Positions 55,301-63,733 of a stretch of 64,000 nucleotides of DNA are shown piece by piece. The stretch covers positions 143,762 through 207,761 of the forward strand of contig JAUZOO010000001.1 of assembly GCA_030706405.1 (NCBI GenBank), given 5' to 3'. The position numbers and the translations under genes were made by a program. The DNA comes from Bacteroidota bacterium (GTDB lineage: Bacteria > Bacteroidota > Bacteroidia > Bacteroidales > JAAUTT01). Each line of letters opens with the position of its first letter. Position 1 is the first letter of the stretch. The notes beneath the pieces were generated by a model, which made no database searches, was not told the DNA's origin, and saw nothing but the letters and a program-made list of their open reading frames with translations.

Positions 55301-55483
55301 AGCACCCGCGATGCTGCCACTAACTTCTTTTTTGGATGGTTGCCCAAAGGAACTTACGTGTTCGAATACCCATTGCGCGTTACCCACTTCGGTAATTTCT
55401 CCAATGGCATAACCACCATTCAAAGTATGTATGCACCGGAATTTACAAGCCATTCGGAAGGTGTACGGTTGAAGGTGAAATGA
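49337..55483 (+). CDS. Alpha-2-macroglobulin family protein
   Basis: 2048 residues, signal peptide about 1-23 (ending GSHAQ). Bacteroidetes-type alpha-2-macroglobulin: a helical N-terminal region unlike other families (about 25-350), MG domains with the MG2-like RAIYRPGQTIYFKG near 616, a bait-region-like segment (about 1195-1270), then FFFPHLQTDSNGDVLINFTAPEALTRWK and the thioester domain with C1500-A-E-Q1503 in YECAEQTF, so the internal thioester is predicted to form. The C-terminal receptor-like domain follows. It should trap proteases at the cell surface or periplasm. The bait region contains LDEVVVSGYGT (1205-1215), the signature of SusC-type TonB receptor plugs. No pbpC gene is adjacent, unlike in Proteobacteria. 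Confidence 0.93.
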   Translation: MKTFVRSMAFALMLLFNLVGSHAQTFNYNGLWYEVDTCEQDGLPKSALQKAKIIYDQARAEKNYPQFVKAFIHTMKYRSLTTDKAFVQNLMEAERVADSASFPAKPILHSMLGEMYWWYFQNNRYKFYGRTRTDQFTPTDIETWDLQRLISHVIQHYQMSISESDRLKQVKLDDFESIVKYDTSLKAKLSPTLYDFLALRAIKLFSQEEPGLTRPAAEFSMNNDDFFLPVDAFVRLVIPATDTLSYKYQTLKLFQDLLHTHLDDANPETLMLTDLKRLDFVNRNSNNVEKDSLYLNSLYFLEKKCAGLDCGSDIGMLIAEKLNSMSEAYNPRVSEAHKWDRKRAREKALAVQAQKPDDSRDINHFIANIERKDIALTIEKENIPNQAFRALVDYKNADSVYIRVIKTSYEEYSNFVKDFQKRNKRDYYEFDKEVLDFYQAKPTVHQYSVALPNDHDFQNHYAEVKIPALDKGLYFIVAGTNPGMDYVKNQVSYGLTAVTNISFISRNNPKGWLDFYMLNRKTGEPLESVKAECWVPTHNSSKSELSKTYTSDKNGFFQITDTKNNFQLDFSWQGDEWAPRKMAERYSNDWFYNYSYNESGKTKLKTYFFTDRAIYRPGQTIYFKGITFETDDKKLNQIKKNESVAIELMDASDQKVAELKLTTNEFGSFSGSFTAPNKGLNGRMRIRHDDYGSIWISVEDYKRPKFEVTFDTLRSAYKLNETVKISGRAAMYSGAMVDGAEVNYRVVRQTRYAGWFNWWRPRPVSPDKVITNGTLKTKADGSFELSFKAIPDAGVAISENPTFTYTVYADVTDINGETHSAQKDVRAGYKALEVNIDIPAKVDKNGTPKYKLSTRNLNGDFEPASGTITVYKLKNPDRVFRQRKWEKPDKASMTKEEYYRTFPNDPYMNETEPSTWEVEKIAEQAPFNTANEKTFGFSGQNRWKDGSYKLVVNTTDKFGEKVETTSYFTLFDQQSNKLPYPVADWFEEVKSSGEPGETAQLEVGSGYDNARILVEVEVDKQIVQKEWLSLKDQRKLLNYPLLEKYRGNIGLHYIFVRNNRLYTHNCTLEVPYTNKKLDINFETFRNKLQPGEKEQWRLRIKGKTGEQAAAEMVATLYDASLDAIKPHSFNADFWSSYVPQLDWQADNCFTTYNLNNYSQNNPYSLDFGSKYRNELYGLDWFGYGYYVRKNGRKVFGKASEELMTLDEVVVSGYGTMKKSAKRETLSMMVADVKGVDDANAVDVVDLKIKDVNIKPPTASQPDLSNVKARTNLNETAFFFPHLQTDSNGDVLINFTAPEALTRWKMLGFAHTKELAYGFTQNELVTQKDLMVTPNAPRFFREGDTIAFTAKVAGLSDKQLTGTAQLMLFDALTMKPVDTRMNNLQPQQPFSVKKGESANLSWTINIPVGLQAVTYRVVAKAGDFSDGEESSLPVLTNSMLVTETLPLPMKGRGTQTFTLDKLLSNTSTTLRNHKLTLEYTSNPAWYAVQALPYLMEYPYECAEQTFSRFYANSIASHIANSSPKIKQIFDAWKNISPDALLSNLEKNQELKSLMLEETPWVLNAQNESERKQRVALLFDLNHMSGELDKALDKLKKLQTSGGAWPWFAGGYEDRYITQQIVCGMGKLDHLGVKNIRNDNGTWGMVKKAIAYTDEKLADDYIALKRLADAGKLKLSENHIGYSQVHYLYARSFFKDLKTKPETQEAMDYYLGQARKYWLSNGFYMQGMMALALQRYNDNVVPAKIIKSLKEHAITSKEMGMYLKYESGWYWYQAPIETQALMIEAFDEVAHDTASVNEMKVWLLKQKQTQNWKTTKATTEACYALLLRGSDWLATEPDIDISVGSQKISLATMPDLKTEAGTGYFKTSWNGSDIKPDMGKVTVTKNTNGVSWGALYWQYFEQLDKITSSETPLKLKKQLFIVNNTASGQVLRPISDTTRLYPGNLIKVRIELRVDREMEYVHMKDMRAAGLEPVNVLSSYKYQDGLGYYESTRDAATNFFFGWLPKGTYVFEYPLRVTHFGNFSNGITTIQSMYAPEFTSHSEGVRLKVK

Positions 55484-55496
55484 CTTTTCAGATAAT

Positions 55497-55523
55497 CCTA
55501 TCAGGTTTTAAAAACCTGACAGG
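55497..55523. repeat. Palindromic repeat cctatcaggttt-aaacctgacagg
   Basis: tcaggttt and aaacctga pair perfectly around a short TA-rich loop, with further pairing outward (cct/agg). It belongs to a cctgtcaggtttt-type palindrome that I recognise from Bacteroidota genomes. It lies in the 89-base gap between the alpha-2-macroglobulin and gmhA and could act as a terminator. Confidence 0.7.
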
Positions 55524-55572
55524 ACTTCTTTACCCGATAATTTCGTAAAATTGCAGCCTAAAATTCACGCTC

Positions 55573-56145
55573 ATGATAGATCAGATTAAGCATAATTTTG
55601 TTGACGCTCAACGGATGCTCAACGAGTTCATTGCCAACGAAAATAACTGGATAGCTTTTGAAAAAGCCGGTCAACTGATGGTTGAAGCCATCCGCAATCA
55701 AAAGATGATTTTTTCGTGCGGTAACGGAGGTTCGATGTGCGACTCGATGCACTTTGCCGAAGAACTTTCGGGCCGTTTCCGCCTCGACCGTCCGGCACTT
55801 CCGGCAGTCGCCATCAGCGACCCTTCGCATATCACCTGTGTTGGTAACGATTATGGATACGACTTCGTGTTCTCGCGCTATATCGAAGGGATTGGCCACA
55901 GCGGCGATGTTTTGCTGGCCATCAGCACCAGCGGTACTTCCAAAAACGTAGTAAAAGCCGTTGAAGCAGCCAAAGCCAAAGGCATGAAAGTGGTTGCCCT
56001 CACCGGCAAAAACGGTGGGACACTGGCTTCGCTGGCCGACGTAGAACTCCGCGCGCCCATGTCAGAATTTGCCGACCGCGTACAGGAAATCCACATCAAA
56101 ATCATTCACTCGTTAATTCATTATATCGAACTAAATCTTTCATAA
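55573..56145 (+). CDS. gmhA: Sedoheptulose 7-phosphate isomerase (SIS domain)
   Basis: 190 residues. Converts sedoheptulose 7-phosphate to D-glycero-D-manno-heptose 7-phosphate for LPS core or S-layer/glycoprotein heptose. The sequence follows E. coli GmhA closely: CGNGGSMCDSMHFAEELSGRF (shown as CGNGGSMCD and MHFAEELSGRF), SHITCVGNDYGYD, STSGTSKNV and RVQEIHIKIIH near the C-terminus. The conserved glutamate of FAEE and histidine of EIHIK, catalytic in E. coli, are kept. The HldE and GmhB partners are not adjacent. Confidence 0.93.
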   Translation: MIDQIKHNFVDAQRMLNEFIANENNWIAFEKAGQLMVEAIRNQKMIFSCGNGGSMCDSMHFAEELSGRFRLDRPALPAVAISDPSHITCVGNDYGYDFVFSRYIEGIGHSGDVLLAISTSGTSKNVVKAVEAAKAKGMKVVALTGKNGGTLASLADVELRAPMSEFADRVQEIHIKIIHSLIHYIELNLS

Positions 56146-56210
56146 TTACCGCTGCGCAGACAACGTTTTTCAGTTTCATTTGTTAAATTTATATAAGGAA
56201 AACGTTGTCT

Positions 56211-56894
56211 ATGCTTTGGCTTAAGCTTAAATATTGCGTTATATTGACGTTCTGTTGCATTTTCTTTACGATGCAATCGTGCGTAACCGAAGACTTCAAC
56301 AAAGTCTCCGACAATGTTGCCATACAACAAAGTTTTTCAATCCCGGTCAGCCAAACCACCTTAAAATACGACAGTTTCGACCCTGCCCTTTCCTCCAATA
56401 TCCCCGGGCCGTACGGGTCACTCTATTTTTATACGCTCCCTTTTCCTAACAATAACCCTTTCTTGATTAAATCTGCCTTGGTTGAGTTTAACCTCAACGA
56501 CAGTAAAAACCAGCAGCAGTGGATTAAACGGGTTGATTTCCGGATTCTGGTCGAAAATAATTATCCTGCCGATATCCTCACGCAAATTTATCTACTTGAT
56601 GCCAACAACCGACCTATCGACTCTGTTTTTGTCACAGGCCCGCAGCGCGTGGCTTCCGCCCAAATCAATGCACAGGGAGAAGCAGTCAGCCCATCTTCAC
56701 AAATATTCGACGTAACATTTGAAGGCACCCGGTTGGACAATCTTAAAAAATCTAACCTTCTTCTGTATAAAATATATATTGCCACAACAAACAAACAGGT
56801 TAATACCATCCGGCTTAACGGTGACAACCAGGTTGTCATTAACCTTGGTGCTCGCCTGCTATTAGAATATAACCTTCAAGACACTTCGCAGTAA
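56211..56894 (+). CDS. Lipoprotein of unknown function
   Basis: 227 residues from the ATG at 56211. A hydrophobic signal (about 5-22) ends in MQSC, a probable lipidation cysteine. The rest looks like a beta-rich domain with no known motif; short segments read FRILVENNYPADILTQIYLLD and VINLGARLLLEYNL. The stop overlaps the next start by one base (TAATG), so it is translationally coupled with the DUF5723 gene. Pairing of a lipoprotein with an outer-membrane beta-barrel-type protein suggests a surface complex. A TTG two codons earlier is a possible but unlikely start. Confidence 0.8.
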   Translation: MLWLKLKYCVILTFCCIFFTMQSCVTEDFNKVSDNVAIQQSFSIPVSQTTLKYDSFDPALSSNIPGPYGSLYFYTLPFPNNNPFLIKSALVEFNLNDSKNQQQWIKRVDFRILVENNYPADILTQIYLLDANNRPIDSVFVTGPQRVASAQINAQGEAVSPSSQIFDVTFEGTRLDNLKKSNLLLYKIYIATTNKQVNTIRLNGDNQVVINLGARLLLEYNLQDTSQ

Positions 56895-58330
56895 TGATAA
56901 AAGCCCTGGGGTTATCCTTTGTAATTCTTTTTTTTTACTTTGAATTTGCTTCTGCGCAGCAAAACAGTACGCTGTTTTTCATGCAATCTACCCCTCAGGC
57001 AAACTTCGTAAATCCGGCCATACGCAACGATTGCAGATGGCTTATCGGCCTTCCGGTTTTATCTTCAGTCCATGTAAATTATGGCAACTCGGTTTTCACC
57101 TTTCACGATGCACTAAAACTCAATAACAACAACTATTATAATTTCGATGGCGACGCTCTTTCCTCGAAACTGGGAAAAACTAATTTTATTACCAGCGAAT
57201 TACATTTGAACCTGTTTTTCCTGGGGTTCTGGATAAAAAAAAACTATATCACCTTTTCGATTAATGAAAAAGCCGATTTGTTTGCAACCTATTCGCGCGA
57301 CCTTTTTAATCTGGCATGGAAAGGCAATTCGCAATTTGAAGGACAAACCGCCGAACTGGGTAAAACCGGAGTCTTTTTGAATTACCGACGCGAGTATGCC
57401 GTTGGAATCTCCCGTAAGCCCAATCCTGATTTTACGTGGGGAATTCGTGGAAAACTTTTATTCGGAAAGCTCAACACAACCATGACCGGCGGCAAGGCCA
57501 ATCTTTACACCAACCCACAAACATTCGCGTTAAGCGGTTATGCCGACTGGGGCATGAAAACCTCACTGCCAATCCAAGTGTATCAAAACTCCGACAGTTC
57601 GGTGAATTCCGTTTCGTATAATGGTAATACCAAAAATATCATCATGAACCGGAGCAACCTGGGCCTCGCCGTAGACCTTGGGTTTATACAGAATCTGGAT
57701 GAAAATATAACCCTTTCGGGGAGCATACTCGACCTGGGATTTATCCGTTGGACTTCAACTCCGAATACGTTCTACCAGTCGGGCAATTACACATATAACG
57801 GCATTGTCAGCGATACCGTTAACCAGAAAAACTATATCAACGACCTCATCCAATCGGTTCAAAACGAATTCACAGTAAACACCAAAAGCAGCTCCTACAT
57901 CAGTCCGCTATCACCGATGATATACTTTGGAGCCACCTATAAATTAAAGGACGACCTCAACGCCGGTCTTTTGCTTTCGGGAAAAATTAACCGTTACCGG
58001 ATAACTTCGGGAATGACCTTATCGCTGAATAAAGCCTTCTCACCGGGATTATCGGGAAGCCTCAGCTATTCGTACATATACCGCGACTTCAAAAATATTG
58101 GACTCGGCATTAAGGCCGGAAAATCGCCCGTGCAGTTTTATGCTGTCACCGACAATGTTTTAGGACTTATAAAACCTTTGGATACTAAAAATATAAACCT
58201 TAGATTTGGGTTGCAGTTTAATTTTGGCTGCACCTCAAAAGAAAATACAAAAGGCTGTGGTTGTGGATGGATGCGTGAAGCTGCCCAGAAAGAAGCCCGG
58301 TATAAAAAATTGTTAAAGAAAGGTTCATAA
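56894..58330 (+). CDS. DUF5723-family outer-membrane protein
   Basis: 478 residues with a signal peptide (about 1-21, ending FASAQ). It matches DUF5723, a Bacteroidetes family of predicted outer-membrane beta-barrels: the N-terminal [23 protein letters not shown] is characteristic, followed by alternating amphipathic strands to [12 protein letters not shown]. The tail is short, Cys-rich and basic ([14 protein letters not shown], then [12 protein letters not shown]). The function is unknown. Coupled with the upstream lipoprotein gene by a 1-base overlap; comM follows 16 bases later, probably in the same transcript. Confidence 0.85.
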   Translation: MIKALGLSFVILFFYFEFASAQQNSTLFFMQSTPQANFVNPAIRNDCRWLIGLPVLSSVHVNYGNSVFTFHDALKLNNNNYYNFDGDALSSKLGKTNFITSELHLNLFFLGFWIKKNYITFSINEKADLFATYSRDLFNLAWKGNSQFEGQTAELGKTGVFLNYRREYAVGISRKPNPDFTWGIRGKLLFGKLNTTMTGGKANLYTNPQTFALSGYADWGMKTSLPIQVYQNSDSSVNSVSYNGNTKNIIMNRSNLGLAVDLGFIQNLDENITLSGSILDLGFIRWTSTPNTFYQSGNYTYNGIVSDTVNQKNYINDLIQSVQNEFTVNTKSSSYISPLSPMIYFGATYKLKDDLNAGLLLSGKINRYRITSGMTLSLNKAFSPGLSGSLSYSYIYRDFKNIGLGIKAGKSPVQFYAVTDNVLGLIKPLDTKNINLRFGLQFNFGCTSKENTKGCGCGWMREAAQKEARYKKLLKKGS

Positions 58331-58346
58331 AAACAGAATTTCGAAT

Positions 58347-59885
58347 ATGCTTGTAAAGACATTTGGCAGTGCCGTTTATGGAATAAAAGCCACCACTATT
58401 ACCATTGAAGTAAATATTTCGCAAGGTGTTAATTTTTATATGGTCGGTTTGCCCGATGTTGCCGTAAAAGAAAGCCAGCAACGCATCGAATCGGCCTTGC
58501 AAACACACGGTTTCCGCATGCCTGGAAAAAAAATAGTTATCAATATGGCTCCGGCCGACATCCGCAAAGAAGGCTCAGCCTACGATCTCCCGCTTGCCAT
58601 TGGGATACTGGCGGCATCGGAACAAATTAAGGCAGAGAAACTTTCGGATTATCTTATCATGGGCGAACTCTCGCTCGATGGCAGCCTGCAACCTATTAAA
58701 GGCGTGTTGCCCATCACCCTCCAGGCCCGCGACGAAGGTTTTAAAGGAATTATCCTTCCCCGTCAGAATACCCGTGAAGCTGCAGTTGTCAATAACATCG
58801 ATGTTTTTGGCGCCGAAAATATCCGCGAAGTAGTCGATTTTATAAATAATGATATTGTCCTCGAACCTACTAAAGTCGATGTAAACAGCGAATTTCTGGA
58901 CAAGGTAAACAATTACGAAGCCGACTTTGCCGATGTTAAAGGACAGGAAAACGTGAAACGGGCCCTCGAAATTGCCGCTGCCGGCGGGCATAACCTCATC
59001 ATGATAGGACCTCCGGGTGCAGGAAAGACAATGATCGCCAAACGCTTACCGACAATATTACCTCCGTTAACCATTGACGAAGCCTTGGAAACTACCAAGA
59101 TACACTCCGTTGCCGGAAAAATTGACCGTAACTCATCGCTCATAACTACCCGTCCGTACCGTTCACCGCACCATACAATCTCCGACGTGGCTCTCGTAGG
59201 TGGAGGAACGTTCCCTCAACCGGGCGAAATTTCGCTGGCCCACAATGGCGTGCTGTTTCTCGACGAATTGCCCGAATTTAAACGAACCGTGCTCGAAGTG
59301 ATGCGCCAGCCGCTCGAAGACAGACAGATTACTATTTCGCGCGCCAAATTCACGGTTGAATATCCTGCAAGCTTTATGCTGGTGGCTTCCATGAATCCCT
59401 GTCCATGTGGATTTTACAACCATCCCGAAAAAGAATGCGTTTGCTCGCCGGGTGTAGTACAGAAATACCTTAACAAGATTTCCGGTCCGCTGCTCGATCG
59501 TATTGATATTCACATTGAAGTAGTTCCCGTTCCCTTCGAAAAGCTTTCCGAAGTACGCACCTCCGAGCCCAGTCATATTATCCGCGAACGTGTAGTGGCT
59601 GCCCGTTCTATTCAGGGACATCGTTTTACCGCCCATCATGGGATCCACTGCAACGCCCAGATGACCTCCAAAATGTTGCGGAAACATTGCGAGATTGATG
59701 CTGCCGGGCAAACTATCCTGAAAACTGCCATGGAGAAACTGGGGCTCTCGGCTCGTGCTTACGACCGGATATTAAAAGTTTCGCGCACCATTGCCGACCT
59801 CGAACAAAGTGACAGGATACAAACCCATCATCTGGCCGAAGCTATTCAGTACCGCAGCCTCGACAGAGATAGTTGGGCCGGATAA
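58347..59885 (+). CDS. comM: ComM/YifB-type Mg-chelatase-like AAA+ ATPase
   Basis: 512 residues. The N-terminal Lon-like domain (about 1-170, [20 protein letters not shown]) precedes the AAA+ core with Walker A GPPGAGKT at 221-228, the DELPEF Walker B and the [15 protein letters not shown] cysteine cluster, then a C-terminal Mg_chelatase domain. ComM is a branch-migration helicase needed for integration of DNA during natural transformation. Placement behind the DUF5723 gene looks incidental. Confidence 0.93.
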   Translation: MLVKTFGSAVYGIKATTITIEVNISQGVNFYMVGLPDVAVKESQQRIESALQTHGFRMPGKKIVINMAPADIRKEGSAYDLPLAIGILAASEQIKAEKLSDYLIMGELSLDGSLQPIKGVLPITLQARDEGFKGIILPRQNTREAAVVNNIDVFGAENIREVVDFINNDIVLEPTKVDVNSEFLDKVNNYEADFADVKGQENVKRALEIAAAGGHNLIMIGPPGAGKTMIAKRLPTILPPLTIDEALETTKIHSVAGKIDRNSSLITTRPYRSPHHTISDVALVGGGTFPQPGEISLAHNGVLFLDELPEFKRTVLEVMRQPLEDRQITISRAKFTVEYPASFMLVASMNPCPCGFYNHPEKECVCSPGVVQKYLNKISGPLLDRIDIHIEVVPVPFEKLSEVRTSEPSHIIRERVVAARSIQGHRFTAHHGIHCNAQMTSKMLRKHCEIDAAGQTILKTAMEKLGLSARAYDRILKVSRTIADLEQSDRIQTHHLAEAIQYRSLDRDSWAG

Positions 59886-59970
59886 TGTCAATTTATCATA
59901 ACCCAACTTCTTATCGTAAAAGTTTCGTCACTTTTTCGTTTCTTTATCGTCCCAATTAAAAGAAAGTAAC

Positions 59971-61029
59971 ATGTTAAATTTTAACGAAATAAATATTGAG
60001 CAGGTAATCGTTCATCACGTTGGATCTCAACCCGATGACGAAGGCGTACAGTTTTCAAACGCTCCCATGCACCTCAACGACGACCTGACCCGCGAATTAC
60101 TTCAGCGTTATTTTCTCACGCCTTTTAAACCCGGGGAGTATTATCACCTCTCGCACGAAAGCGACATCAACCTGAATGCGGTTTACACCTTGGCATTAAA
60201 TATATTCAGCGATCCTGATAGCTTTACCGAACAGTCGCAGCACCTGGCAACCCATCTTTACGAACAATCAACTCATCCCAAAATAAAAACCGGCGAACTC
60301 TACGTGGTGCATTTCTCCAATTGCTTTATAGAAGGCGAAACTGTCGATGCTATCGGCCTTTTCAAATCCGAATCGAAAGAAACCTTTTTGAAAGTGCAGA
60401 GCAACAATGGTAATTTCGAAATAAACTACGATAGTGGCGTAAATATCAATAAATTAGACAAAGGATGCCTCATCTTTAATCTGGAGGAAGAAGACGGCTA
60501 CCTCCTCTCCATTGTAGATACCGTTAATAAAGGAAACGAAGCGCAATACTGGCGCGAGGATTTTTTACAGGTTAAAGCCCGCAAGGACGAGTATCACCAG
60601 ACAAAAAGCTACCTCGACATGTGCAAGACGTTTGTACTTGAACAGGTTCCCAAGGAATTTGAAACCACCAAAGCCGACCAGGCCGAATTTCTAAATAAAT
60701 CGGTATCATTTTTTAAAGAAAAAGAAGATTTCTCGTTCGACGAATTTGCCGGTGAAGTAATTCAACAACCCGAAGTAATTGAGTCGTTTAAGGAATATAA
60801 AAAACAGTACGAAGTTGAAAATGACGTTCATATTGAGGATGAATTTGCAATTTCAGCCCCAGCCGTAAAAAAAGAAAGCAAAGTGTTTAAGAGTGTGATT
60901 AAGCTCGATAAAAACTTCCACATCTATGTTCACGGAGGCCGCGAATACATTGTAAAAGGCTTCGACGAAGAGAAGGGAATGCAGTACTATAAACTTTACT
61001 TTAAAGACGAAGTAGCTGAAAAAGGGTAG
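59971..61029 (+). CDS. 37-kDa nucleoid-associated protein (NdpA/YejK family)
   Basis: 352 residues. Nucleoid-associated protein family, a distant relative of E. coli YejK: starts NFNEINIEQVIVHHVGSQ, with conserved YTLALNIF and SGELYVVHFSN-like (TGELYVVHFSN) segments and an acidic mid-region. The biochemical role is not known; in E. coli it associates with the nucleoid. It is preceded by an 85-base gap and has no obvious operon partner; AcpH on the other strand converges with it. Confidence 0.85.
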   Translation: MLNFNEINIEQVIVHHVGSQPDDEGVQFSNAPMHLNDDLTRELLQRYFLTPFKPGEYYHLSHESDINLNAVYTLALNIFSDPDSFTEQSQHLATHLYEQSTHPKIKTGELYVVHFSNCFIEGETVDAIGLFKSESKETFLKVQSNNGNFEINYDSGVNINKLDKGCLIFNLEEEDGYLLSIVDTVNKGNEAQYWREDFLQVKARKDEYHQTKSYLDMCKTFVLEQVPKEFETTKADQAEFLNKSVSFFKEKEDFSFDEFAGEVIQQPEVIESFKEYKKQYEVENDVHIEDEFAISAPAVKKESKVFKSVIKLDKNFHIYVHGGREYIVKGFDEEKGMQYYKLYFKDEVAEKG

Positions 61030-61073
61030 GAAAACGAAATCCTGATTGCAGGTTGTACTTCCTAATCACTTAA

Positions 61074-61670
61074 TTACTTGATAACAAGTCCCAGCTGAAA
61101 CCGTTCTTCGATATTAGCTACCAACTGTGGAAAGTATTCGGTAAACTCGTTTAAAAAACCGTCGTAATATTTTTCAAGTGTGAACATGGCCTCCAGCGTC
61201 TTGTCGGGCAACGAGGTATGCTTGCTCATACCCTGTAAAACGCGCTCAATCCCGTCAATTGTAGCGTACGATTCAATCCATCCACGGCGCATAAACCGGG
61301 GCACAAATTCCTGAATCCTTTCGGGGAAAAAGTGTAGGTTGGTATTGAGACTTTGCCTTAACATTCCGGTATAATCGGAAAGGCTTACAGATGAATATTT
61401 ATCCCAGTTACAGGCCAAAAAGTGATCGTAGAAAATATCGATGATAATTCCCGAATATTTATGATAATGCTCGTTAAGTCGTTGTTTGCTCTGGCGTACA
61501 ATCGGATGCAGGTCAGTATAAGTATCGATATTCCGATGAACGATAATACCCTTTTGAATGTCGTCGGGATAAGCCTTGTAATCGCTACCTTTAATCCAAT
61601 CGCCAATGAAATTTCCAATCAGCACCTGGTCGTTATTGCCCGATAAGTATGAGTGTGCCAGAAAGTTCAT
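61074..61670 (-). CDS. acpH: Acyl carrier protein phosphodiesterase
   Basis: 198 residues of the AcpH (DUF479) family: MNFLAHSYLSG, GNFIGDWIKG and DIFYDHFLA carry the His/Asp residues of the metal site. It hydrolyses phosphopantetheine from holo-ACP in E. coli. An HD-like metal-binding arrangement (H6, D-x-x-K motif, HRNIDTYTD, YDHFL) is visible. A -7 box is at 61733-61740. Confidence 0.88.
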   Translation of the reverse strand: MNFLAHSYLSGNNDQVLIGNFIGDWIKGSDYKAYPDDIQKGIIVHRNIDTYTDLHPIVRQSKQRLNEHYHKYSGIIIDIFYDHFLACNWDKYSSVSLSDYTGMLRQSLNTNLHFFPERIQEFVPRFMRRGWIESYATIDGIERVLQGMSKHTSLPDKTLEAMFTLEKYYDGFLNEFTEYFPQLVANIEERFQLGLVIK

Positions 61671-61732
61671 CGCAAAAATTTGTTTTCTGAATTAAGCCTA
61701 ATGTTCATATTGTCTGAAATAAATTTTCGCCA

Positions 61733-61740
61733 CAAAGATA
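61733..61740 (-). promoter_or_regulatory. Putative -7 box for acpH
   Basis: TATCTTTG on the minus strand (exact TAnnTTTG match), 63 bases before the start codon. Confidence 0.5.
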
Positions 61741-61759
61741 ATCGGATCATGAGAATTAT

Positions 61760-62440
61760 TTATTCTATCGAAAAATCAAATGTTTGTATAAGTTTTTCTT
61801 TAACAATAGTTTTCGCTTTCTCAAAATCCTGTGTATTGCCCGTCTCTTTTGCTACCGAAGTTACACCTTTATCCTGAAATCCGCACGGGTTGATGTACGA
61901 AAAATAATCGAGGTTGGTATTGATGTTTAAGGCAAAGCCATGCATCGTTACGTAACGGCTAACCCTTACGCCGATAGCACAAATTTTTCGGGCACGGGGC
62001 GTGTTGCCATCGAGCCAAACACCGGTGGCCCCGTCGAGCCGGGCAGTTGGGATACCATAATCAGCAACAGCTTGTATTATGGCATCTTCCAGTTTATTAA
62101 TGTACTCGCGCACACCAATGCCAAATTTTTCAAGATTGAAAATGGGGTACCCCACAATCTGTCCCGGACCATGATAGGTAATATCGCCGCCCCGGTTAGT
62201 ATGATAATACGTAGCATCAATCTGTTTTAAACGCTCGTCGCTGATTAACAAGTTATTATCCTCACCGCTTTTGCCTAGCGTATAAACGTGCGGATGCTCC
62301 ACGAAAAGCAAATAACCACCAAAATCGGCCTGTGCCGGATCGTTCTTGGCATCCATTACTTTTGCAAAAAGTTCTTCCTGCATGTCCCAGGTTTCTTTAT
62401 AATCTTTTACTCCGAGGTCGATAAATTTTATGGTTGGCAT
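61760..62440 (-). CDS. lipB: Octanoyl-[ACP]:protein octanoyltransferase
   Basis: 226 residues. Transfers octanoate from ACP to lipoyl domains. K152 in RKICAIGV and C186 in NPCG are the catalytic pair, and RGGDITYHGPGQ at 83-94 is the other signature. It is 53 bases downstream of lipA on the same strand; together they supply lipoyl groups for 2-oxoacid dehydrogenases or the glycine cleavage system. Confidence 0.95.
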   Translation of the reverse strand: MPTIKFIDLGVKDYKETWDMQEELFAKVMDAKNDPAQADFGGYLLFVEHPHVYTLGKSGEDNNLLISDERLKQIDATYYHTNRGGDITYHGPGQIVGYPIFNLEKFGIGVREYINKLEDAIIQAVADYGIPTARLDGATGVWLDGNTPRARKICAIGVRVSRYVTMHGFALNINTNLDYFSYINPCGFQDKGVTSVAKETGNTQDFEKAKTIVKEKLIQTFDFSIE

Positions 62441-62493
62441 GAGTGTTGAAATTCAAAAGTTCAAGATTCGAAATTCGTATATTCTCTAATTTG

Positions 62494-63363
62494 TTATTCT
62501 TTTTTGAAAGAAGCAACATGTCGTTCAGCATGGTACGATGAGCGAACCAGCGGACTGCTTTCGACAAAGGCGAAACCTTTTGCAAGGCCAATTTTGCCAT
62601 ATTCTTCAAATTTCTCAGGCGATACGTATTGCATCACCGGATGGTTTTGCCGTGTTGGTTGCAGGTATTGCCCGATGGTAAAAACCTTACATCCAACAGC
62701 CAATGCATCGTCCATCGTTTGGAGTATTTCTTCTTCGGTTTCGCCAAGGCCAAGCATGATACCGGTTTTAGCGGTTAACCCGCTTTGGGCGATATAACCA
62801 AGCACCTGCAAACTGGTGTCGTATTTGGCTTTGGTACGGATTTGTGGTGTTAGTCGTCGTACCGTTTCGAGGTTGTGTGAAATCACTTCGGGCGCAGCTT
62901 CAATCACTACCTGAACCAATTCACGTTTTCCATCAAAATCGGGTATGAGTGTTTCGAGCGTGGTTCCCGGGTTAAGTGCTTTTACCTGGCGGATGGTTTC
63001 GGCCCAGTGAGCAGCTCCACCATCGGGAAGGTCGTCGCGATCAACCGAAGTAAGTACACAATGTTTCAGGTTGAGTTCCTTCACCGTTTGGGCAACTTTT
63101 AACGGTTCCTCGGAGTCAGGTAGTAACGGACGGCCGGTGTTAACATTGCAGAATTTACAGGCACGTGTACAGGTATCACCCAGAATCATCAGCGTTGCCG
63201 TGCCCCGTTCCCAGCAATCGGCATGATTGGGACAATTACCACTGGTGCAAATCGTATTTAAATGATATTTCTTTACCAGTGAGTTCACTTTAGCAAATTC
63301 TTCGCCACGCGGAAGTCGTATCTTTAGCCACTCGGGTTTACGGAGATATGATTGTTGAGACAT
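62494..63363 (-). CDS. lipA: Lipoyl synthase
   Basis: 289-residue radical-SAM enzyme that inserts two sulfurs into octanoyl groups. The auxiliary cluster uses C39, C44 and C50 (CTSGNCPNHADC); the radical-SAM cluster C65-x3-C69-x2-C72 (CTRACKFC). The C-terminal RSSYHAE supplies the serine ligand of the auxiliary cluster. It is upstream of lipB and has a -7 box at 63419-63426. Confidence 0.97.
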   Translation of the reverse strand: MSQQSYLRKPEWLKIRLPRGEEFAKVNSLVKKYHLNTICTSGNCPNHADCWERGTATLMILGDTCTRACKFCNVNTGRPLLPDSEEPLKVAQTVKELNLKHCVLTSVDRDDLPDGGAAHWAETIRQVKALNPGTTLETLIPDFDGKRELVQVVIEAAPEVISHNLETVRRLTPQIRTKAKYDTSLQVLGYIAQSGLTAKTGIMLGLGETEEEILQTMDDALAVGCKVFTIGQYLQPTRQNHPVMQYVSPEKFEEYGKIGLAKGFAFVESSPLVRSSYHAERHVASFKKE

Positions 63364-63418
63364 TAATATACTGTAAGTTAGTGTTATATACTTATAAAAG
63401 TACCGGAATCAGGTCAAA

Positions 63419-63426
63419 CAAATGTA
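63419..63426 (-). promoter_or_regulatory. Putative -7 box for lipA
   Basis: TACATTTG on the minus strand (TAnnTTTG match), 56 bases before the start codon of lipA. Confidence 0.5.
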
Positions 63427-63706
63427 TAAATTTCCTTGAGGTTCCTAAAATTTATAAGACATCCTCCCATAAGTTGCTGTTCCTGATTTCCAGCGTAAAC
63501 AACAAACGAATTGTCGGGTTTGTTTTCATAGACGCATTTTAAATCAATCAAATATTTCAGTTCTGAATATATTTCCAATTGAATTGTAAAATTCGTTCAA
63601 TTCTAATAATTTATCTGAATATCAGTTTACTTACTTCTGTAAAATATCTGGTTTATTCTGTCAGAACCTTTATCCGGAGCGCTTCCCCTTCTTAGAAAAG
63701 AAATTG

Positions 63707-63714
63707 TATCTTTG
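63707..63714 (+). promoter_or_regulatory. Putative -7 box for lysS
   Basis: TATCTTTG (exact TAnnTTTG match) 20 bases before the lysS ATG. No clear TTTG at -33. Confidence 0.55.
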
Positions 63715-63733
63715 CAGAAATTTTTTCAGACCT

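Larger units (their letters stand above)
63364..63733. other. 370-base divergent intergenic region
   Basis: AT-rich. It holds the lipA and lysS promoter boxes listed separately. A short open frame (63348-63542) has no family features. Nothing else is recognised. Confidence 0.5.
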
